NCBI GenBank assembly: GCA_028284155.1
Contig: JANQSF010000018.1
Span: forward strand, 18,533 to 82,532
Direction of reading: 5' to 3'
Origin: Phycisphaeraceae bacterium
GTDB lineage: Bacteria > Planctomycetota > Phycisphaerae > Phycisphaerales > Phycisphaeraceae
Length of the DNA: 64,000 nucleotides
The notes below the pieces were generated by a model, which did not search any database, was not told the DNA's origin, and saw only the letters and a program-made list of their open reading frames with translations. This document shows, in pieces, positions 1 to 7,594 of this stretch; positions within the stretch are counted from its first letter, which is position 1; every line of letters begins with the position of its first letter. The position numbers and the translations under genes were made by a program.

Positions 1-576
1 AAACCCTTCAGCCCACAACAGGTCACGCACGTGTGTTCAGCCGGCAACGGCAAACACATTGTCATCTCGACCAAGGCGGTCCGGGACACCGTGCTCAAGA
101 AGCCGACGCCGACCGAGGGCAAGCTGTTTGTATTCGACGACGCAAGTAAACAGATCGTCCGCGAGATCACCGTCGTCAAGAACGTGGCCGGCCCCGGGCC
201 GATCGTCTGGGCAGGCGGCAACCGCGTCATCGGCTGGACCTACGACCCGGCCGATACCAACAAGAGCATCCTGTACGGTGTCGATGTCGAGCAGGGGCAG
301 GTCGTTTGGAAGGTGCAGGTGCCCTACAAGTTGCCTGTCCGGATCGGCTCGAACCAGGAGGAGGCTTGGGACTTTCGCATGGGTCCGGACGGCCGGATCT
401 GGACGTTCATGGGACCGCGCAACCGCACACTCGTCCGCATCGATCCGCTGACGGCGGTCGTGCAGCCGGTCACGCAAGTCCCGCTGGGCGGGCGATTGGC
501 CTTCAGCGGGCGGGACGTCTACCTGTCCAACACGACGCACATCCGTCGCATACGGGGCGTGTTGAAAAGCCGATAG
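1..576 (+). CDS. C-terminal part of a beta-propeller-like protein (5' truncated)
   Basis: The reading frame is open to the left edge and ends at TAG 574-576, so this is the last ~191 residues of a longer gene. The sequence has alternating short hydrophobic strands with recurring G-x-I/V-W and D-P motifs (GPGPIVWAGG, GPDGRIWTF, YGVDVEQGQVVWKV), the look of PQQ/WD40-type propeller blades. No catalytic motif is visible. A GTG at 31 exists but is probably internal, because coding continues upstream of it. Function is unknown; a secreted or surface role is only a guess from the fold. Confidence 0.6.
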   Translation, partial: KPFSPQQVTHVCSAGNGKHIVISTKAVRDTVLKKPTPTEGKLFVFDDASKQIVREITVVKNVAGPGPIVWAGGNRVIGWTYDPADTNKSILYGVDVEQGQVVWKVQVPYKLPVRIGSNQEEAWDFRMGPDGRIWTFMGPRNRTLVRIDPLTAVVQPVTQVPLGGRLAFSGRDVYLSNTTHIRRIRGVLKSR

Positions 577-881
577 CGACACCAATCAACGTGAGGCGTT
601 GTCATCTCGCGATCGGTCACGTCGATCCGTCCGGTGACAGGAGTCCGCGCCTCGCTGGATCCTCGACAGGGCTTGATCAAGCCTGTTTCACCGCTGCGCG
701 AGGCCTCTAATCCGCAGGGTTGACCGGGCCTGTCTTGCTTTCTGCGCTATAAAAACATTGCGTCTCGAGTAACGATTTGATAGACTCGGGCGTCGCCCGA
801 CCGCCGTTCGGCTGGCGGCGACCGTCGGTGTTGGCATGCATCGGCCGAGCCTTGAGCACGCGAACCGGATCGAGAAGGAAT
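577..881. other. Intergenic region, about 305 nt, no gene seen
   Basis: It lies between the truncated propeller gene and the PEP-CTERM gene. It holds an imperfect hairpin at 666-686 (ACAGG...CCTGT around CTTGATCAAG) followed by only three T, which might be a weak terminator for the upstream gene. It also holds a perfect 6-bp hairpin at 786-800 (TCGGGC-GTC-GCCCGA). A TATAAA at 748-753 has no convincing -35 partner; TTGACC at 720-725 is 22 nt away. Confidence 0.4.
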
Positions 882-1610
882 ATGAAACAGACCATCCCAG
901 TCATCGTGGTATGTCTCTGCCTGTCGCACACGACGCAGGCCGTGACCTCCAATCTCGGTAACACGTCGTCCGGTTTGACGAACGGCCAGATGCCGACGAT
1001 TCTCGACCTCATCGCCGTGCAGGGCGGTCAGCCCGCGCCGTTTGATCAGGGTTACGGTGTCGAGCCGTTGTCCAACAGCAACTTCTCGCAGAGTTGGACG
1101 CACAACTTCGTGATTCCCGCCGGTCACAACATCACGTCCGCGACGATCCAACTCGGCCTGTTCGATCACGACTCGGCCTCGCCCGGGTCGCAGGTCGGGC
1201 AGTTCACCATCGACGGCGTGGACCTGTCGTCCGCGCTGGACACACAGTTCGAGTCGTTCGGCGGCGCGAGTTCCGAATACAACGAATACACCGTCGCGTT
1301 GTCGGCCCCCGCGCTGGCGATGTTGATCGACGGGTCGGCGACCGTTCAACTGGATTTGGCCGGCCCGGTGCAGACGCCCGTCCTGTTCCCGCCGCCCGAC
1401 TTCGTCACCGAGCCGTCGAACGGCGCCCACATCATCTTTTCGACGCTGGACATCCTGACCGAATCCACCACGCCCACACCCACTCCGACACCGACGCCCA
1501 CACCGACACCCACGCCGGGCAACGCGGGCATCCCGGAGCCCATGTCCGCGACACTCGCCACGCTGGGCTTGGCGACGCTTCTGTGCCGACGCCGTCGGGA
1601 CGAGTGTTGA
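882..1610 (+). CDS. PEP-CTERM sorting-domain secreted protein
   Basis: 242 residues from ATG 882, which follows a purine-rich GAGAAGGAA site at 872-880. An earlier in-frame start at 777 would put 35 arginine-rich residues in front of a good signal peptide (MKQTIPVIVVCLCL...TQA), so 882 is preferred. The middle is a serine/glycine-rich beta-type domain without a recognised family. A threonine-proline repeat (eight TP units, DNA 1471-1518) forms a linker to the C-terminal sorting signal: IPEP, a hydrophobic segment, then RRRR. PEP-CTERM proteins are processed by exosortase and linked to the surface or exopolysaccharide; no exosortase gene is in this window. Confidence 0.8.
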   Translation: MKQTIPVIVVCLCLSHTTQAVTSNLGNTSSGLTNGQMPTILDLIAVQGGQPAPFDQGYGVEPLSNSNFSQSWTHNFVIPAGHNITSATIQLGLFDHDSASPGSQVGQFTIDGVDLSSALDTQFESFGGASSEYNEYTVALSAPALAMLIDGSATVQLDLAGPVQTPVLFPPPDFVTEPSNGAHIIFSTLDILTESTTPTPTPTPTPTPTPTPGNAGIPEPMSATLATLGLATLLCRRRRDEC

Positions 1611-1657
1611 GATCATCGTTCCCGGGTGTGGTCGAGTTTCTGTGTTTCCAATCCGTC

Positions 1658-1719
1658 GGGTGGGCACCGCCCACCCATCGGACCACCAACGACGAACGTG
1701 GTGGGCAGTGCCCACCCTA
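1658..1719. repeat. Paired palindrome E1 (REPIN-like), GGGTGGGC family
   Basis: Two inverted copies of a short hairpin. Copy 1 is GGGTGGGC-ACC-GCCCACCC at 1658-1676. Copy 2 is GGTGGGC-AGT-GCCCACC at 1700-1716 and continues to 1719 as the reverse of GTAGGGTGGGC. The 8-bp and 7-bp stems are perfect. The TAG of the copy-2 head is the stop codon of the convergent Sel1 gene. The architecture (two inverted palindromes around a short spacer, ~65 nt, next to a stop codon) matches five other loci in this window. Confidence 0.7.
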
Positions 1720-3687
1720 CTTGTCCTTTTGCTCGACAATCTTCATTAGACGGAGTTCATGACCAGCCGCGACGTACTCAAGATAGGCTTCTGCTTTCGT
1801 CGCCAGACACTGTTCAAAGTGGGCTTTGGCGGCGTCGCGCTTGCCGCGAAACAGTTCCGTCAGGGCAATATAGAAGTGGGCTTCGCAGAGTCGTCCCGGC
1901 CTCGCGTTGTCGTCCGCGCTTTTGGCGTCTGTCAGTATTTTCGCGGCGTCGCGCCGACCGCCGACAAGTTCGACCAATTGGAGAGACCAAGTTCTCTGAT
2001 TCGGTTTCTTCAGATGTTCAGCGATGAGCCGTACAGAATCGGCATGGCGGCCCATTCGATTCAGGTCAGACCACAACAGCAAGACACCGAAGTCGTCGCC
2101 ATTGGCCGCATGAGCACGTCGGCTCCACTCTAGTGCGGAACTGACGTCGCGATCGACACCCTGTCCGTAGCGGTACTTCGCAGCCATCTGTAACATGCCA
2201 TAGTAGCTTCCCGACTCAGCCGACCTCTTCATCCAGCGCAGGTGTTCGGCATCGCTCTGCCTGACACCGCGACCGGCCGCATACATCTCGGCGAGGCGAT
2301 ACATGGCTTCATTTACACCGGCCTCCGCTGCTTTTCCGTACCAATAAACAGCTTTCTCATCATCTTGCTCGCCCCCACGGCCCAGCGCGTGCATCACGCC
2401 GAGATAGTACATGCTTTGTGGAACACCCTCATCCGCGGCTTTACTCAGCCAGCGCACGGCTAACCGGTCGTCCTGCTTGACGCCCCGGCCGCTCGCGTAC
2501 ATCGTTCCAAGGGAGTAGGCCCCATACGCATCACCAGCTTCGGCGGCTTTCTGGAACCAGGTTGCCGCCTGTGTCGCGTCCACTGCAACGCCGCGGCCCG
2601 TGTCGTAACATTGGCCGACATTGTACATCGCCGCGACGTGTCCACGTTCCGCCGCTTTCTTGAACCATCGCAACGCGCGAACGTCGTCTTCTTTCACTCC
2701 CAAACCATCAGCGTATGCATTACCCAATCGATGCATAGCGTCGGTGTGTCCTGCCTCTGCCGCCTTGAGAAACCAGCTAGCCGCCATGGCCCGGTCCTTT
2801 TGCACGCCTCGGCCACGTTCGTAGGCACGCGCCAGTGAGAACATGGCGTTGCGATCCCCTCTCTCTGCCGCCTTCTTAGCCTTGGCCACTTCCTTGCGCT
2901 CGTCCTCCAGTACTTCCAGAATGAAGTCCAACCCTATTTGCGCTGTGGGATGGCCCGCCTCGATCGCCTTACGAAACCAGTGAATCGAGAGGTCGTGATC
3001 CTTGCCATCTAACAAGTAGCTGCCGCTATAGTGGTCGCCCAATGCATTCATCGCGTCGCTCTGACCCAGCTTTGCGGCCTTGTGGAGCCAATTAAGTCCT
3101 GTCGGAGTGTCTTGCTCGACTCCATCGCCACTCTTGTAAGCGGCGCCCAGGTAGTACATCGCGTTGCGATCGCCAGCTTCGGCCGCCTTACGGAACCAGA
3201 TAGCTGCTTGAGTCAAATCCTTGGGAATGAGCCGGCCACGACGGTACATCAGCCCAAGATTGACTGTCGCGTTGCGGTGCCCAGCCTCCGCAGCTTTGAG
3301 TCTCAACCGCAGGGCCTCTTGGGGGTCACGTTCAACGCCAAGGCCGAAGGAATACGCCAGTGCCAACAGATTCATTGCGTCTAAGTTGTTCTTGTCGGCT
3401 GCCTTCTTTAACCACCGCACGGATGCTTCAAAATCCTTGTCAACGCCCTCGCCATACAGGTAGGCTGCCCCGAGCTGATACATGGCCGCGACGTGCCCAG
3501 TCTCGGCCGAATGGCGAAATGCAGCGACGGCGTCACGATACGACTTTTGCTCTTTCAGCTTGAGGCCTGCCTCGTATAGCGCCTTCGGGTCGTCGGCCGC
3601 TTGTGCCGGCTGTAAGCCCAAACACAAAAGGATCAGTGCAAGACCTGCCCACAATGCTGCTGCGCTAGGTGCGAGACGTTGGCACAT
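1717..3687 (-). CDS. Sel1-repeat (SLR/TPR-like) exported protein
   Basis: 656 residues starting at ATG 3687 with a signal peptide (hydrophobic core ALWAGLALILLCLG, cleavage near AQA-AD). From about residue 35 to 570 it consists of roughly 12-13 Sel1 repeats of 36 residues, each with a pattern like A-MY-LG-Y--G-GV--D---A--W--KAAE-G. One degenerate unit near residue 250 carries a KDER-rich insert. Sel1 proteins are helical-solenoid scaffolds for protein-protein contacts, often in the periplasm; no enzymatic domain is attached. The stop codon TAG (1717-1719) is supplied by the head of palindrome E1. Confidence 0.9.
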   Translation of the reverse strand: MCQRLAPSAAALWAGLALILLCLGLQPAQAADDPKALYEAGLKLKEQKSYRDAVAAFRHSAETGHVAAMYQLGAAYLYGEGVDKDFEASVRWLKKAADKNNLDAMNLLALAYSFGLGVERDPQEALRLRLKAAEAGHRNATVNLGLMYRRGRLIPKDLTQAAIWFRKAAEAGDRNAMYYLGAAYKSGDGVEQDTPTGLNWLHKAAKLGQSDAMNALGDHYSGSYLLDGKDHDLSIHWFRKAIEAGHPTAQIGLDFILEVLEDERKEVAKAKKAAERGDRNAMFSLARAYERGRGVQKDRAMAASWFLKAAEAGHTDAMHRLGNAYADGLGVKEDDVRALRWFKKAAERGHVAAMYNVGQCYDTGRGVAVDATQAATWFQKAAEAGDAYGAYSLGTMYASGRGVKQDDRLAVRWLSKAADEGVPQSMYYLGVMHALGRGGEQDDEKAVYWYGKAAEAGVNEAMYRLAEMYAAGRGVRQSDAEHLRWMKRSAESGSYYGMLQMAAKYRYGQGVDRDVSSALEWSRRAHAANGDDFGVLLLWSDLNRMGRHADSVRLIAEHLKKPNQRTWSLQLVELVGGRRDAAKILTDAKSADDNARPGRLCEAHFYIALTELFRGKRDAAKAHFEQCLATKAEAYLEYVAAGHELRLMKIVEQKDK

Positions 3688-3774
3688 GGTTGAGCTCGAT
3701 GATTGGATCGGGATTGCCTTGTTCTGAACCGGGACGTGACTGTCTGGAACAGCGTTACCCCGACGGTTAACCTA

Positions 3775-3975
3775 TTAGATTCTTCGAAAAACAGTGTCGA
3801 TCACCAGAAAGAAGAAGACGGTCAGTGGGAAGCCTGTGAAAAACCACGGCACGAGAATCAAAAACCAGTAGTACGAGTCGTAGCCCGGGCTGTAAAAGAT
3901 CGCGAATGCGAACCCGAAGCCGAGAACGATTGACACCGCAAGTCGTGTAAAGGGGCCTTTGTCGGACTCGTCCAT
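3775..3975 (-). CDS. Small two-helix membrane protein, unknown function
   Basis: 66 residues, ATG at 3975. Two strongly hydrophobic segments (about residues 12-28 and 35-60) are separated by a short polar turn containing SPGYDSYYW. It ends in an arginine pair (FRRI). Codon use is less GC3-biased than in neighbouring genes but is consistent with coding. It is 87 nt upstream of the Sel1 start on the same strand, so the two could be co-transcribed. It could also be a chance open frame, though the hydrophobic periodicity argues for a real gene. Confidence 0.55.
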   Translation of the reverse strand: MDESDKGPFTRLAVSIVLGFGFAFAIFYSPGYDSYYWFLILVPWFFTGFPLTVFFFLVIDTVFRRI

Positions 3976-4388
3976 ACGTTGTGCTCGAATGGCTATTGGT
4001 CGTCCGAGTAGTCTATGGGGACACGGCCTGCGCTTCGCTTGATCGTGCCACCCTGACTTGACTTGATCACTTCCGTGCGCAATCTCCCGGCCTTTCGCCC
4101 CTTGGTGTGAGGTTGCTTATTCAACATCTCGAACCTGACAGGCCCGTGGCGGGGTGGGCTGTGGTGGTGTTGTGGGCGTGGCGGGGTCTGACACATCGGG
4201 TGGCGGGCCTGACACGACATCATCGATGGCGGGCTGTGGCGCGGGTTTGGGCTGTCGGGGTGACATTGGCTGCGTGTTGCGTAACTGTTGGTGGGCAGGG
4301 GTTTATGTCGGAATTGGCAAAAACAGGGGGGACAGGGAACGGGGGTTGGGTGTCAGGGTGGGGCGGTGGGTTGTGCGGGGCGCGCACA

Positions 4389-4420
4389 AAACGACCCGCG
4401 GTTTGGGGCGCGGGTCGTTT
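4389..4420 (-). terminator. Intrinsic terminator for the Gfo/Idh/MocA gene
   Basis: A perfect 12-bp stem (AAACGACCCGCG at 4389-4400 pairs with 4409-4420) with an 8-nt loop. Read on the minus strand it is followed by TTTTG. It lies about 190 nt beyond the stop codon of the minus-strand oxidoreductase at 4608. The strong GC stem and short U-tract are typical; the distance from the gene leaves room for doubt. Confidence 0.55.
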
Positions 4421-4458
4421 GGGGAGTGAAAAAGTTGTGGGGGTTGAACCTGGACGGG

Positions 4459-4531
4459 TGCCACTGGCGGCTTGTCCGCCAGTGCCTTTACCGGAGGTCG
4501 ATCACACTGGCGGGCAAGCCGCCAGTGGCAC
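4459..4531. repeat. Paired palindrome E2 (REPIN-like), CACTGGCGG family
   Basis: Copy 1 has stem CACTGGCGG 4462-4470 / CCGCCAGTG 4476-4484 with loop CTTGT. Copy 2, inverted, has stem 4505-4513 / 4519-4527 with loop GCAAG. Each is a perfect 9-bp hairpin, and the two copies also pair with each other, including the flanking GTGC/GCAC. The spacer between copies is about 20 nt. No open reading frame is involved. Confidence 0.75.
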
Positions 4532-4552
4532 ACTCATGCAACGATGCGGGCA

Positions 4553-4596
4553 GGCCGCTAGGCCGCGAGCGGCCTTGGCAGACAGGAATGTCTGCC
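4553..4596. repeat. Two further hairpins E2b beside the oxidoreductase stop codon
   Basis: GGCCGCT 4553-4559 pairs with AGCGGCC 4568-4574. Immediately after, GGCAGACA 4577-4584 pairs with TGTCTGCC 4589-4596 around a GGAA loop (TTCC on the other strand). They end 11 nt before the stop codon of the minus-strand gene at 4608. They look like single copies of the same class of element as E2, although they could also aid transcript termination. Confidence 0.6.
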
Positions 4597-4607
4597 CCAC
4601 TCCGTTG

Positions 4608-6041
4608 TCACACCTTCGACGCGCCGACGAGTTCGTAGCCCTTGCGGTAGGCCTTCTTGACGTAGCTGTTGGCCTTTTTGGAATTGGGGCTCTTCATGGC
4701 GGGGCCGTCCCACTTGATCGTTTGGCCGGGCACGCGCATGGCGAGGTTGCCCAGGAGGATGATCTCGGTGAAGTAGGCGGCGTACTCGAAGTTGCTCATC
4801 GCCAGGCTGGGCTTGTTGGCCTTGATGGCGTTGATCCACTCGTTGGTCTGGTTCTGGTCGAAGTTGCCGCCGCTGTTGCGCGGGAGCCAGGGTGCGGGCT
4901 TCTTGTAGTCGGCGAAGTCGTCCTTCGGCAGCAGCTCGAAGCTGTTGGCGTAGTCGCCGGGCGAGTAGAGGTAGCCCTTCGTGCCGACGAACAGCGAGCC
5001 GGAGCCGGCCGGGTTGTTCTTGCCCGCCTGCTTGAGGATGTCGGCGTACTTGCGGACGTCGCGGGGCAGGCCGGTGCGTGTGCCGTCGTACCACGTGAGC
5101 TTGACCGGCGCGAGCTTGGTGCCGGTGCGGACGACGGTGCGCGCGGGGAAGTCGAAGTTGATGACGCTCCACTCGGGCGGGCTTATCGGGTAGACCTTGG
5201 GGACCTTGGCGGTCATCGAAGTCGGGTACTGGAGTTCGAGTGCCCAGAAGGGCAGGTTCATGGTGTGGCAGGCCATGTCGCCGAGCGCGCCGGTGCCGAA
5301 GTCCCACAGGCCGCGCCAATGGAAGTGGCGGTAGGCTTTGTTGTACGGCCGGTCGCTGGCCGGGCCGAGCCAGAGGTCGAAGTTGAAGCCGTTGGGGATC
5401 GGGGCGCCCTTGCCCTTCTCGAACTCGTCCATCATCTTCTGGCCTTGCGACCAGACGGGTCGGTTGGACCAGACGTGGACCTCCTTGACCTCGCCGATGC
5501 CGCCGGACTGGATGACCTCGACGCCGGTGCGCAGCGACGAGAGCGACGTGCCCTGGTTGCCCATCTGGGTGCAGACGCCCTTGTCTTTGGCGAGCTGACG
5601 GAGGACACGGGCTTCGTGCACGGTGTGCGTCAGCGGCTTCTGCACGTAGACGTGCTTGCCGATCGAGATGGCGCGCGACGCGGCGGCGGCGTGGGAGTGG
5701 TCGGGCGTGGAGATGGTCACGGCGTCGATCTTCGGGCCAAGCTCTTCGAACATCTCGCGGTAGTCGGCGAAGACGTGGGCTTCGCCGGCCTTCTTGCCGC
5801 GGACCTTGTTGGCCAGGTTGTTGGCTCGACCGGCGTCGATGTCGCAGGCGCCGACGACCTGTTGGCCGGCGTTGACGCACTTCATGATGTCGCTGTCGCC
5901 CTTGCCGCCGCAGCCGACGCCGGCGACCTGGATCTTATCGTTCGCGCCGAGGACGTTGCTGGCGTTGATGTAGGGGATGGCCAGCGCGCCGGAGGCGGCG
6001 ACGCCCTGCATGAAGGTTCGGCGGGTGAAGCGATTGCTCAT
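4608..6041 (-). CDS. Gfo/Idh/MocA family oxidoreductase, Tat-exported
   Basis: 477 residues, ATG at 6041. The N terminus has a twin-arginine signal (TRRTFMQG at 6-13, then a hydrophobic stretch). The Rossmann dinucleotide-binding motif GVGCGGKG is at 41-48. The usual EKP catalytic motif appears as VQKP at 133-136, with the following H consistent with the family. C-terminal residues form the mixed alpha/beta substrate domain, with a conserved WxFGTGALGDMACH segment. Members of this planctomycete-expanded group are NAD(P)-dependent, often act on sugars or cyclitols, and fold with cofactor before Tat export. The divergent neighbour ThuA is a frequent partner in sugar catabolism. The substrate cannot be read from the sequence. 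Confidence 0.9.
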   Translation of the reverse strand: MSNRFTRRTFMQGVAASGALAIPYINASNVLGANDKIQVAGVGCGGKGDSDIMKCVNAGQQVVGACDIDAGRANNLANKVRGKKAGEAHVFADYREMFEELGPKIDAVTISTPDHSHAAAASRAISIGKHVYVQKPLTHTVHEARVLRQLAKDKGVCTQMGNQGTSLSSLRTGVEVIQSGGIGEVKEVHVWSNRPVWSQGQKMMDEFEKGKGAPIPNGFNFDLWLGPASDRPYNKAYRHFHWRGLWDFGTGALGDMACHTMNLPFWALELQYPTSMTAKVPKVYPISPPEWSVINFDFPARTVVRTGTKLAPVKLTWYDGTRTGLPRDVRKYADILKQAGKNNPAGSGSLFVGTKGYLYSPGDYANSFELLPKDDFADYKKPAPWLPRNSGGNFDQNQTNEWINAIKANKPSLAMSNFEYAAYFTEIILLGNLAMRVPGQTIKWDGPAMKSPNSKKANSYVKKAYRKGYELVGASKV

Positions 6042-6195
6042 GGATCAGTCCCTCAGGTGGAGTGTTGGTATGGGTGGTGTCGCTGGACGAGTCCTGGAGG
6101 CGGCCCCGCGCGGGGCGGAAAGGACCATAATAAGGAGGCGGTGGGTTGGGAACAAGGGGGAGGCGATCGGGTTGCGGCCTTGGATGCTCAGTTTT

Positions 6196-6264
6196 CGTGC
6201 CACGGCCGTGTCGGCCGTGTGGTCGATCAAAGGTGTTCCGCACGGCCGACACGGCCGTGGCACG
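6196..6264. repeat. Paired palindrome E3 (REPIN-like), perfect 24-nt inverted repeat
   Basis: 6196-6219 and 6241-6264 are exact reverse complements (24 of 24). Each arm is itself a hairpin: CACGGCCG-TGT-CGGCCGTG in copy 1, with CGTGC in front. The spacer is 21 nt. The 5' head GTGCCAC is shared with E2. It lies between two divergent genes, unlike the other elements, which sit next to stop codons. Confidence 0.8.
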
Positions 6265-6295
6265 AGACAAAGCGCCACATGGCGATCCGGGGGAT

Positions 6296-6317
6296 CCGGG
6301 TCTGCGGACAGACCCGG
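6296..6317. repeat. Single palindrome E7, CCGGGTCTG hairpin
   Basis: CCGGGTCTG 6296-6304 pairs with CAGACCCGG 6309-6317 around CGGA. Read on the minus strand with its flanks (6294-6319) it has the same ends (GCCGGG, CCCGGATC) and the same TCCG loop as E6 at 60.1 kb, but two of the four inner base pairs differ and both differences are compensated. Confidence 0.65.
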
Positions 6318-6478
6318 CTTGTTCGGCACTTGTGTCTCCATATCTACTCGGGTCGACGCGGCGACTGCAAAACATGCCGACGGACCGGGCGGGGACCGTG
6401 CGTTATCATGGTCCGAACCGCCCGCACGCGACCCGGCGTAGGGCTGAACAACGGTCCAATCCAACCAAGGAGCATCCA

Positions 6479-7525
6479 ATGATTCGCAGCTTGTCTGGCA
6501 CGTTTTTCACCCTCGCATTGACCGTCTTGCTGGCGGCTGGCGGCGCGTCGGCTGACGACCTGTGGGTGACGTACGACGGATTCGACGGCCCGGGCAAGGG
6601 CAAGCACATCGTGCTGATCTCCGGCGACGAGGAGTACCGCTCGGAAGAGGCGTTGCCGCAGTTGGGCAAGATCCTGGCCAAGCACCACGGCTTCAAGTGC
6701 ACGGTGTTGTTCGCGATCGACCCGAAGACGGGCATCATCGACCCGAACAACCGGTCGAATATCCCGGGTCTTGAGGCGTTGAAAGATGCCGACCTGATGA
6801 TTATCGCGACGCGTTTCCGTGACCTGCCGGATGCGCAGATGAAGCACATCGACGATTATCTGAAGAGCGGCCGACCTGTGATCGGGATGCGGACGGCTAC
6901 GCACGCGTTCAACATCCGCGGGAACAAGACGTATGCGCATTACGGCAACGGCTACCGCGGCAAGGAAGACGGCGCTTGGCGCGGCGGGTTCGGCGGGTAC
7001 ATCCTGGGTGACTGGTGGCTGAACCACCACGGCGGCCACAAGCGCGAGGCGACCGGCGGCATCATCGCCAAGGGCGCGGAAGATCACCCAATCACCAACG
7101 GCATCAAGGACCGCGACATCTGGGGCGACACCGACGTGTACGGCGTCCGCCTGCCGCTGCCCAAAGGCTCGCAGCACATCGTCATGGGCGCGGTGCTCAA
7201 AGGCATGAAGGTCGATGACCCGCCGGTTGAGGGCAAGAAGAACAACCCGATGATGCCGGTCTCGTGGACGAAGACGTACAAGATCCCCGGCGGCAAAGAG
7301 GGCAAGGTTTTCACGACGACCATGGGCTCGTCCAGCGACCTTGTCAGCGAAGGCACGCGCCGGATGATGGTCAACGCGGTGTATTGGACGCTTGGCATGG
7401 AAGTGCCGAAGGGCGGGACGAAAGCCGATATCGTTGGCGAGTTCAAGTGGACGAAGTACTCGTTCCATCGGGGTGACCACTTCATCAAGCAGGGGGTGAA
7501 ACCCGCGGACCACAAGATGAAATGA
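6479..7525 (+). CDS. Secreted ThuA-domain protein
   Basis: 348 residues. ATG 6479 follows a good ribosome-binding site AAGGAG (6467-6472). The signal peptide is residues 1-25 (FTLALTVLLAAGGASA). The mature protein has the ThuA (glutamine amidotransferase-like, trehalose-utilisation) fold: HIVLISGDEEYRSEEALPQL near the N terminus, DADLMIIATRFRDLPD, and a central GYRGKEDGAWRGGFGGYILGD region. ThuA-like proteins accompany Gfo/Idh/MocA dehydrogenases in planctomycetes, which fits the divergent neighbour. The exact reaction is not established for these secreted forms. A strong terminator follows the stop codon. Confidence 0.85.
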   Translation: MIRSLSGTFFTLALTVLLAAGGASADDLWVTYDGFDGPGKGKHIVLISGDEEYRSEEALPQLGKILAKHHGFKCTVLFAIDPKTGIIDPNNRSNIPGLEALKDADLMIIATRFRDLPDAQMKHIDDYLKSGRPVIGMRTATHAFNIRGNKTYAHYGNGYRGKEDGAWRGGFGGYILGDWWLNHHGGHKREATGGIIAKGAEDHPITNGIKDRDIWGDTDVYGVRLPLPKGSQHIVMGAVLKGMKVDDPPVEGKKNNPMMPVSWTKTYKIPGGKEGKVFTTTMGSSSDLVSEGTRRMMVNAVYWTLGMEVPKGGTKADIVGEFKWTKYSFHRGDHFIKQGVKPADHKMK

Positions 7526-7537
7526 CGTGTGAACGAT

Positions 7538-7571
7538 AAAGCCCGCCGACAGCCGTCGGCGGGCTTTCGTT
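7538..7571. terminator. Intrinsic terminator, probably bidirectional
   Basis: Perfect 13-bp stem: AAAGCCCGCCGAC 7538-7550 pairs with 7555-7567 around a four-base loop, with TTT at the 3' end of the stem and CGTTTG after it. It lies 12 nt after the ThuA stop codon and 27 nt from the end of the convergent PmoA-like gene. The A-rich 5' flank lets it serve both genes. Confidence 0.85.
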
Positions 7572-7594
7572 TGTGGATGATTCAACAAGCTCGA

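Larger units (their letters stand above)
3976..4607. other. Long intergenic region with strong G skew and a G-quadruplex motif
   Basis: About 630 nt with no supported gene. From about 4140 to 4440 the plus strand is markedly G-rich and C-poor. The densest part, 4326-4373, carries successive runs of 3-6 G separated by 1-5 nt, which fits the G3+N1-7 quadruplex rule. The 76-codon minus-strand frame at 3993-4223 is proline/histidine-rich and looks like a by-product of this skew. The right half holds a terminator (4389-4420) and palindromes E2 and E2b. Confidence 0.6.
6042..6478. other. Divergent intergenic region between oxidoreductase and ThuA genes
   Basis: About 437 nt without a gene. It contains palindromes E3 (6196-6264) and E7 (6296-6317). 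A TATCAT at 6404-6409 is a possible -10 element for the ThuA gene, 70 nt before its start, but no good -35 is present. Several open frames cross this region on both strands, but they run on from antisense frames of the flanking genes. Confidence 0.5.

Noticed and set aside
666..690. Hairpin after the truncated propeller gene as a terminator
   Set aside because: The stem is interrupted by a bulge, the loop is nearly absent, and only three T follow. Too weak to call separately.
720..753. TTGACC ... TATAAA as promoter of the PEP-CTERM gene
   Set aside because: The 22-nt spacer is outside the workable range.
1471..1518. Short tandem repeat as a possible microsatellite or phase-variation tract
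   Set aside because: It encodes the TP linker of the PEP-CTERM protein with synonymous variation between units, so slippage-based switching is not favoured.
3993..4223. 76-codon minus-strand frame
   Set aside because: Composition (P, H, R, K) reflects the G-skewed DNA. There is no ribosome-binding site, signal or motif.
4107..6482. 791-codon plus-strand open frame
   Set aside because: It is antisense to the well-supported Gfo/Idh/MocA gene. Its product is a valine/alanine/arginine-rich string without domains, as expected in high-GC DNA.
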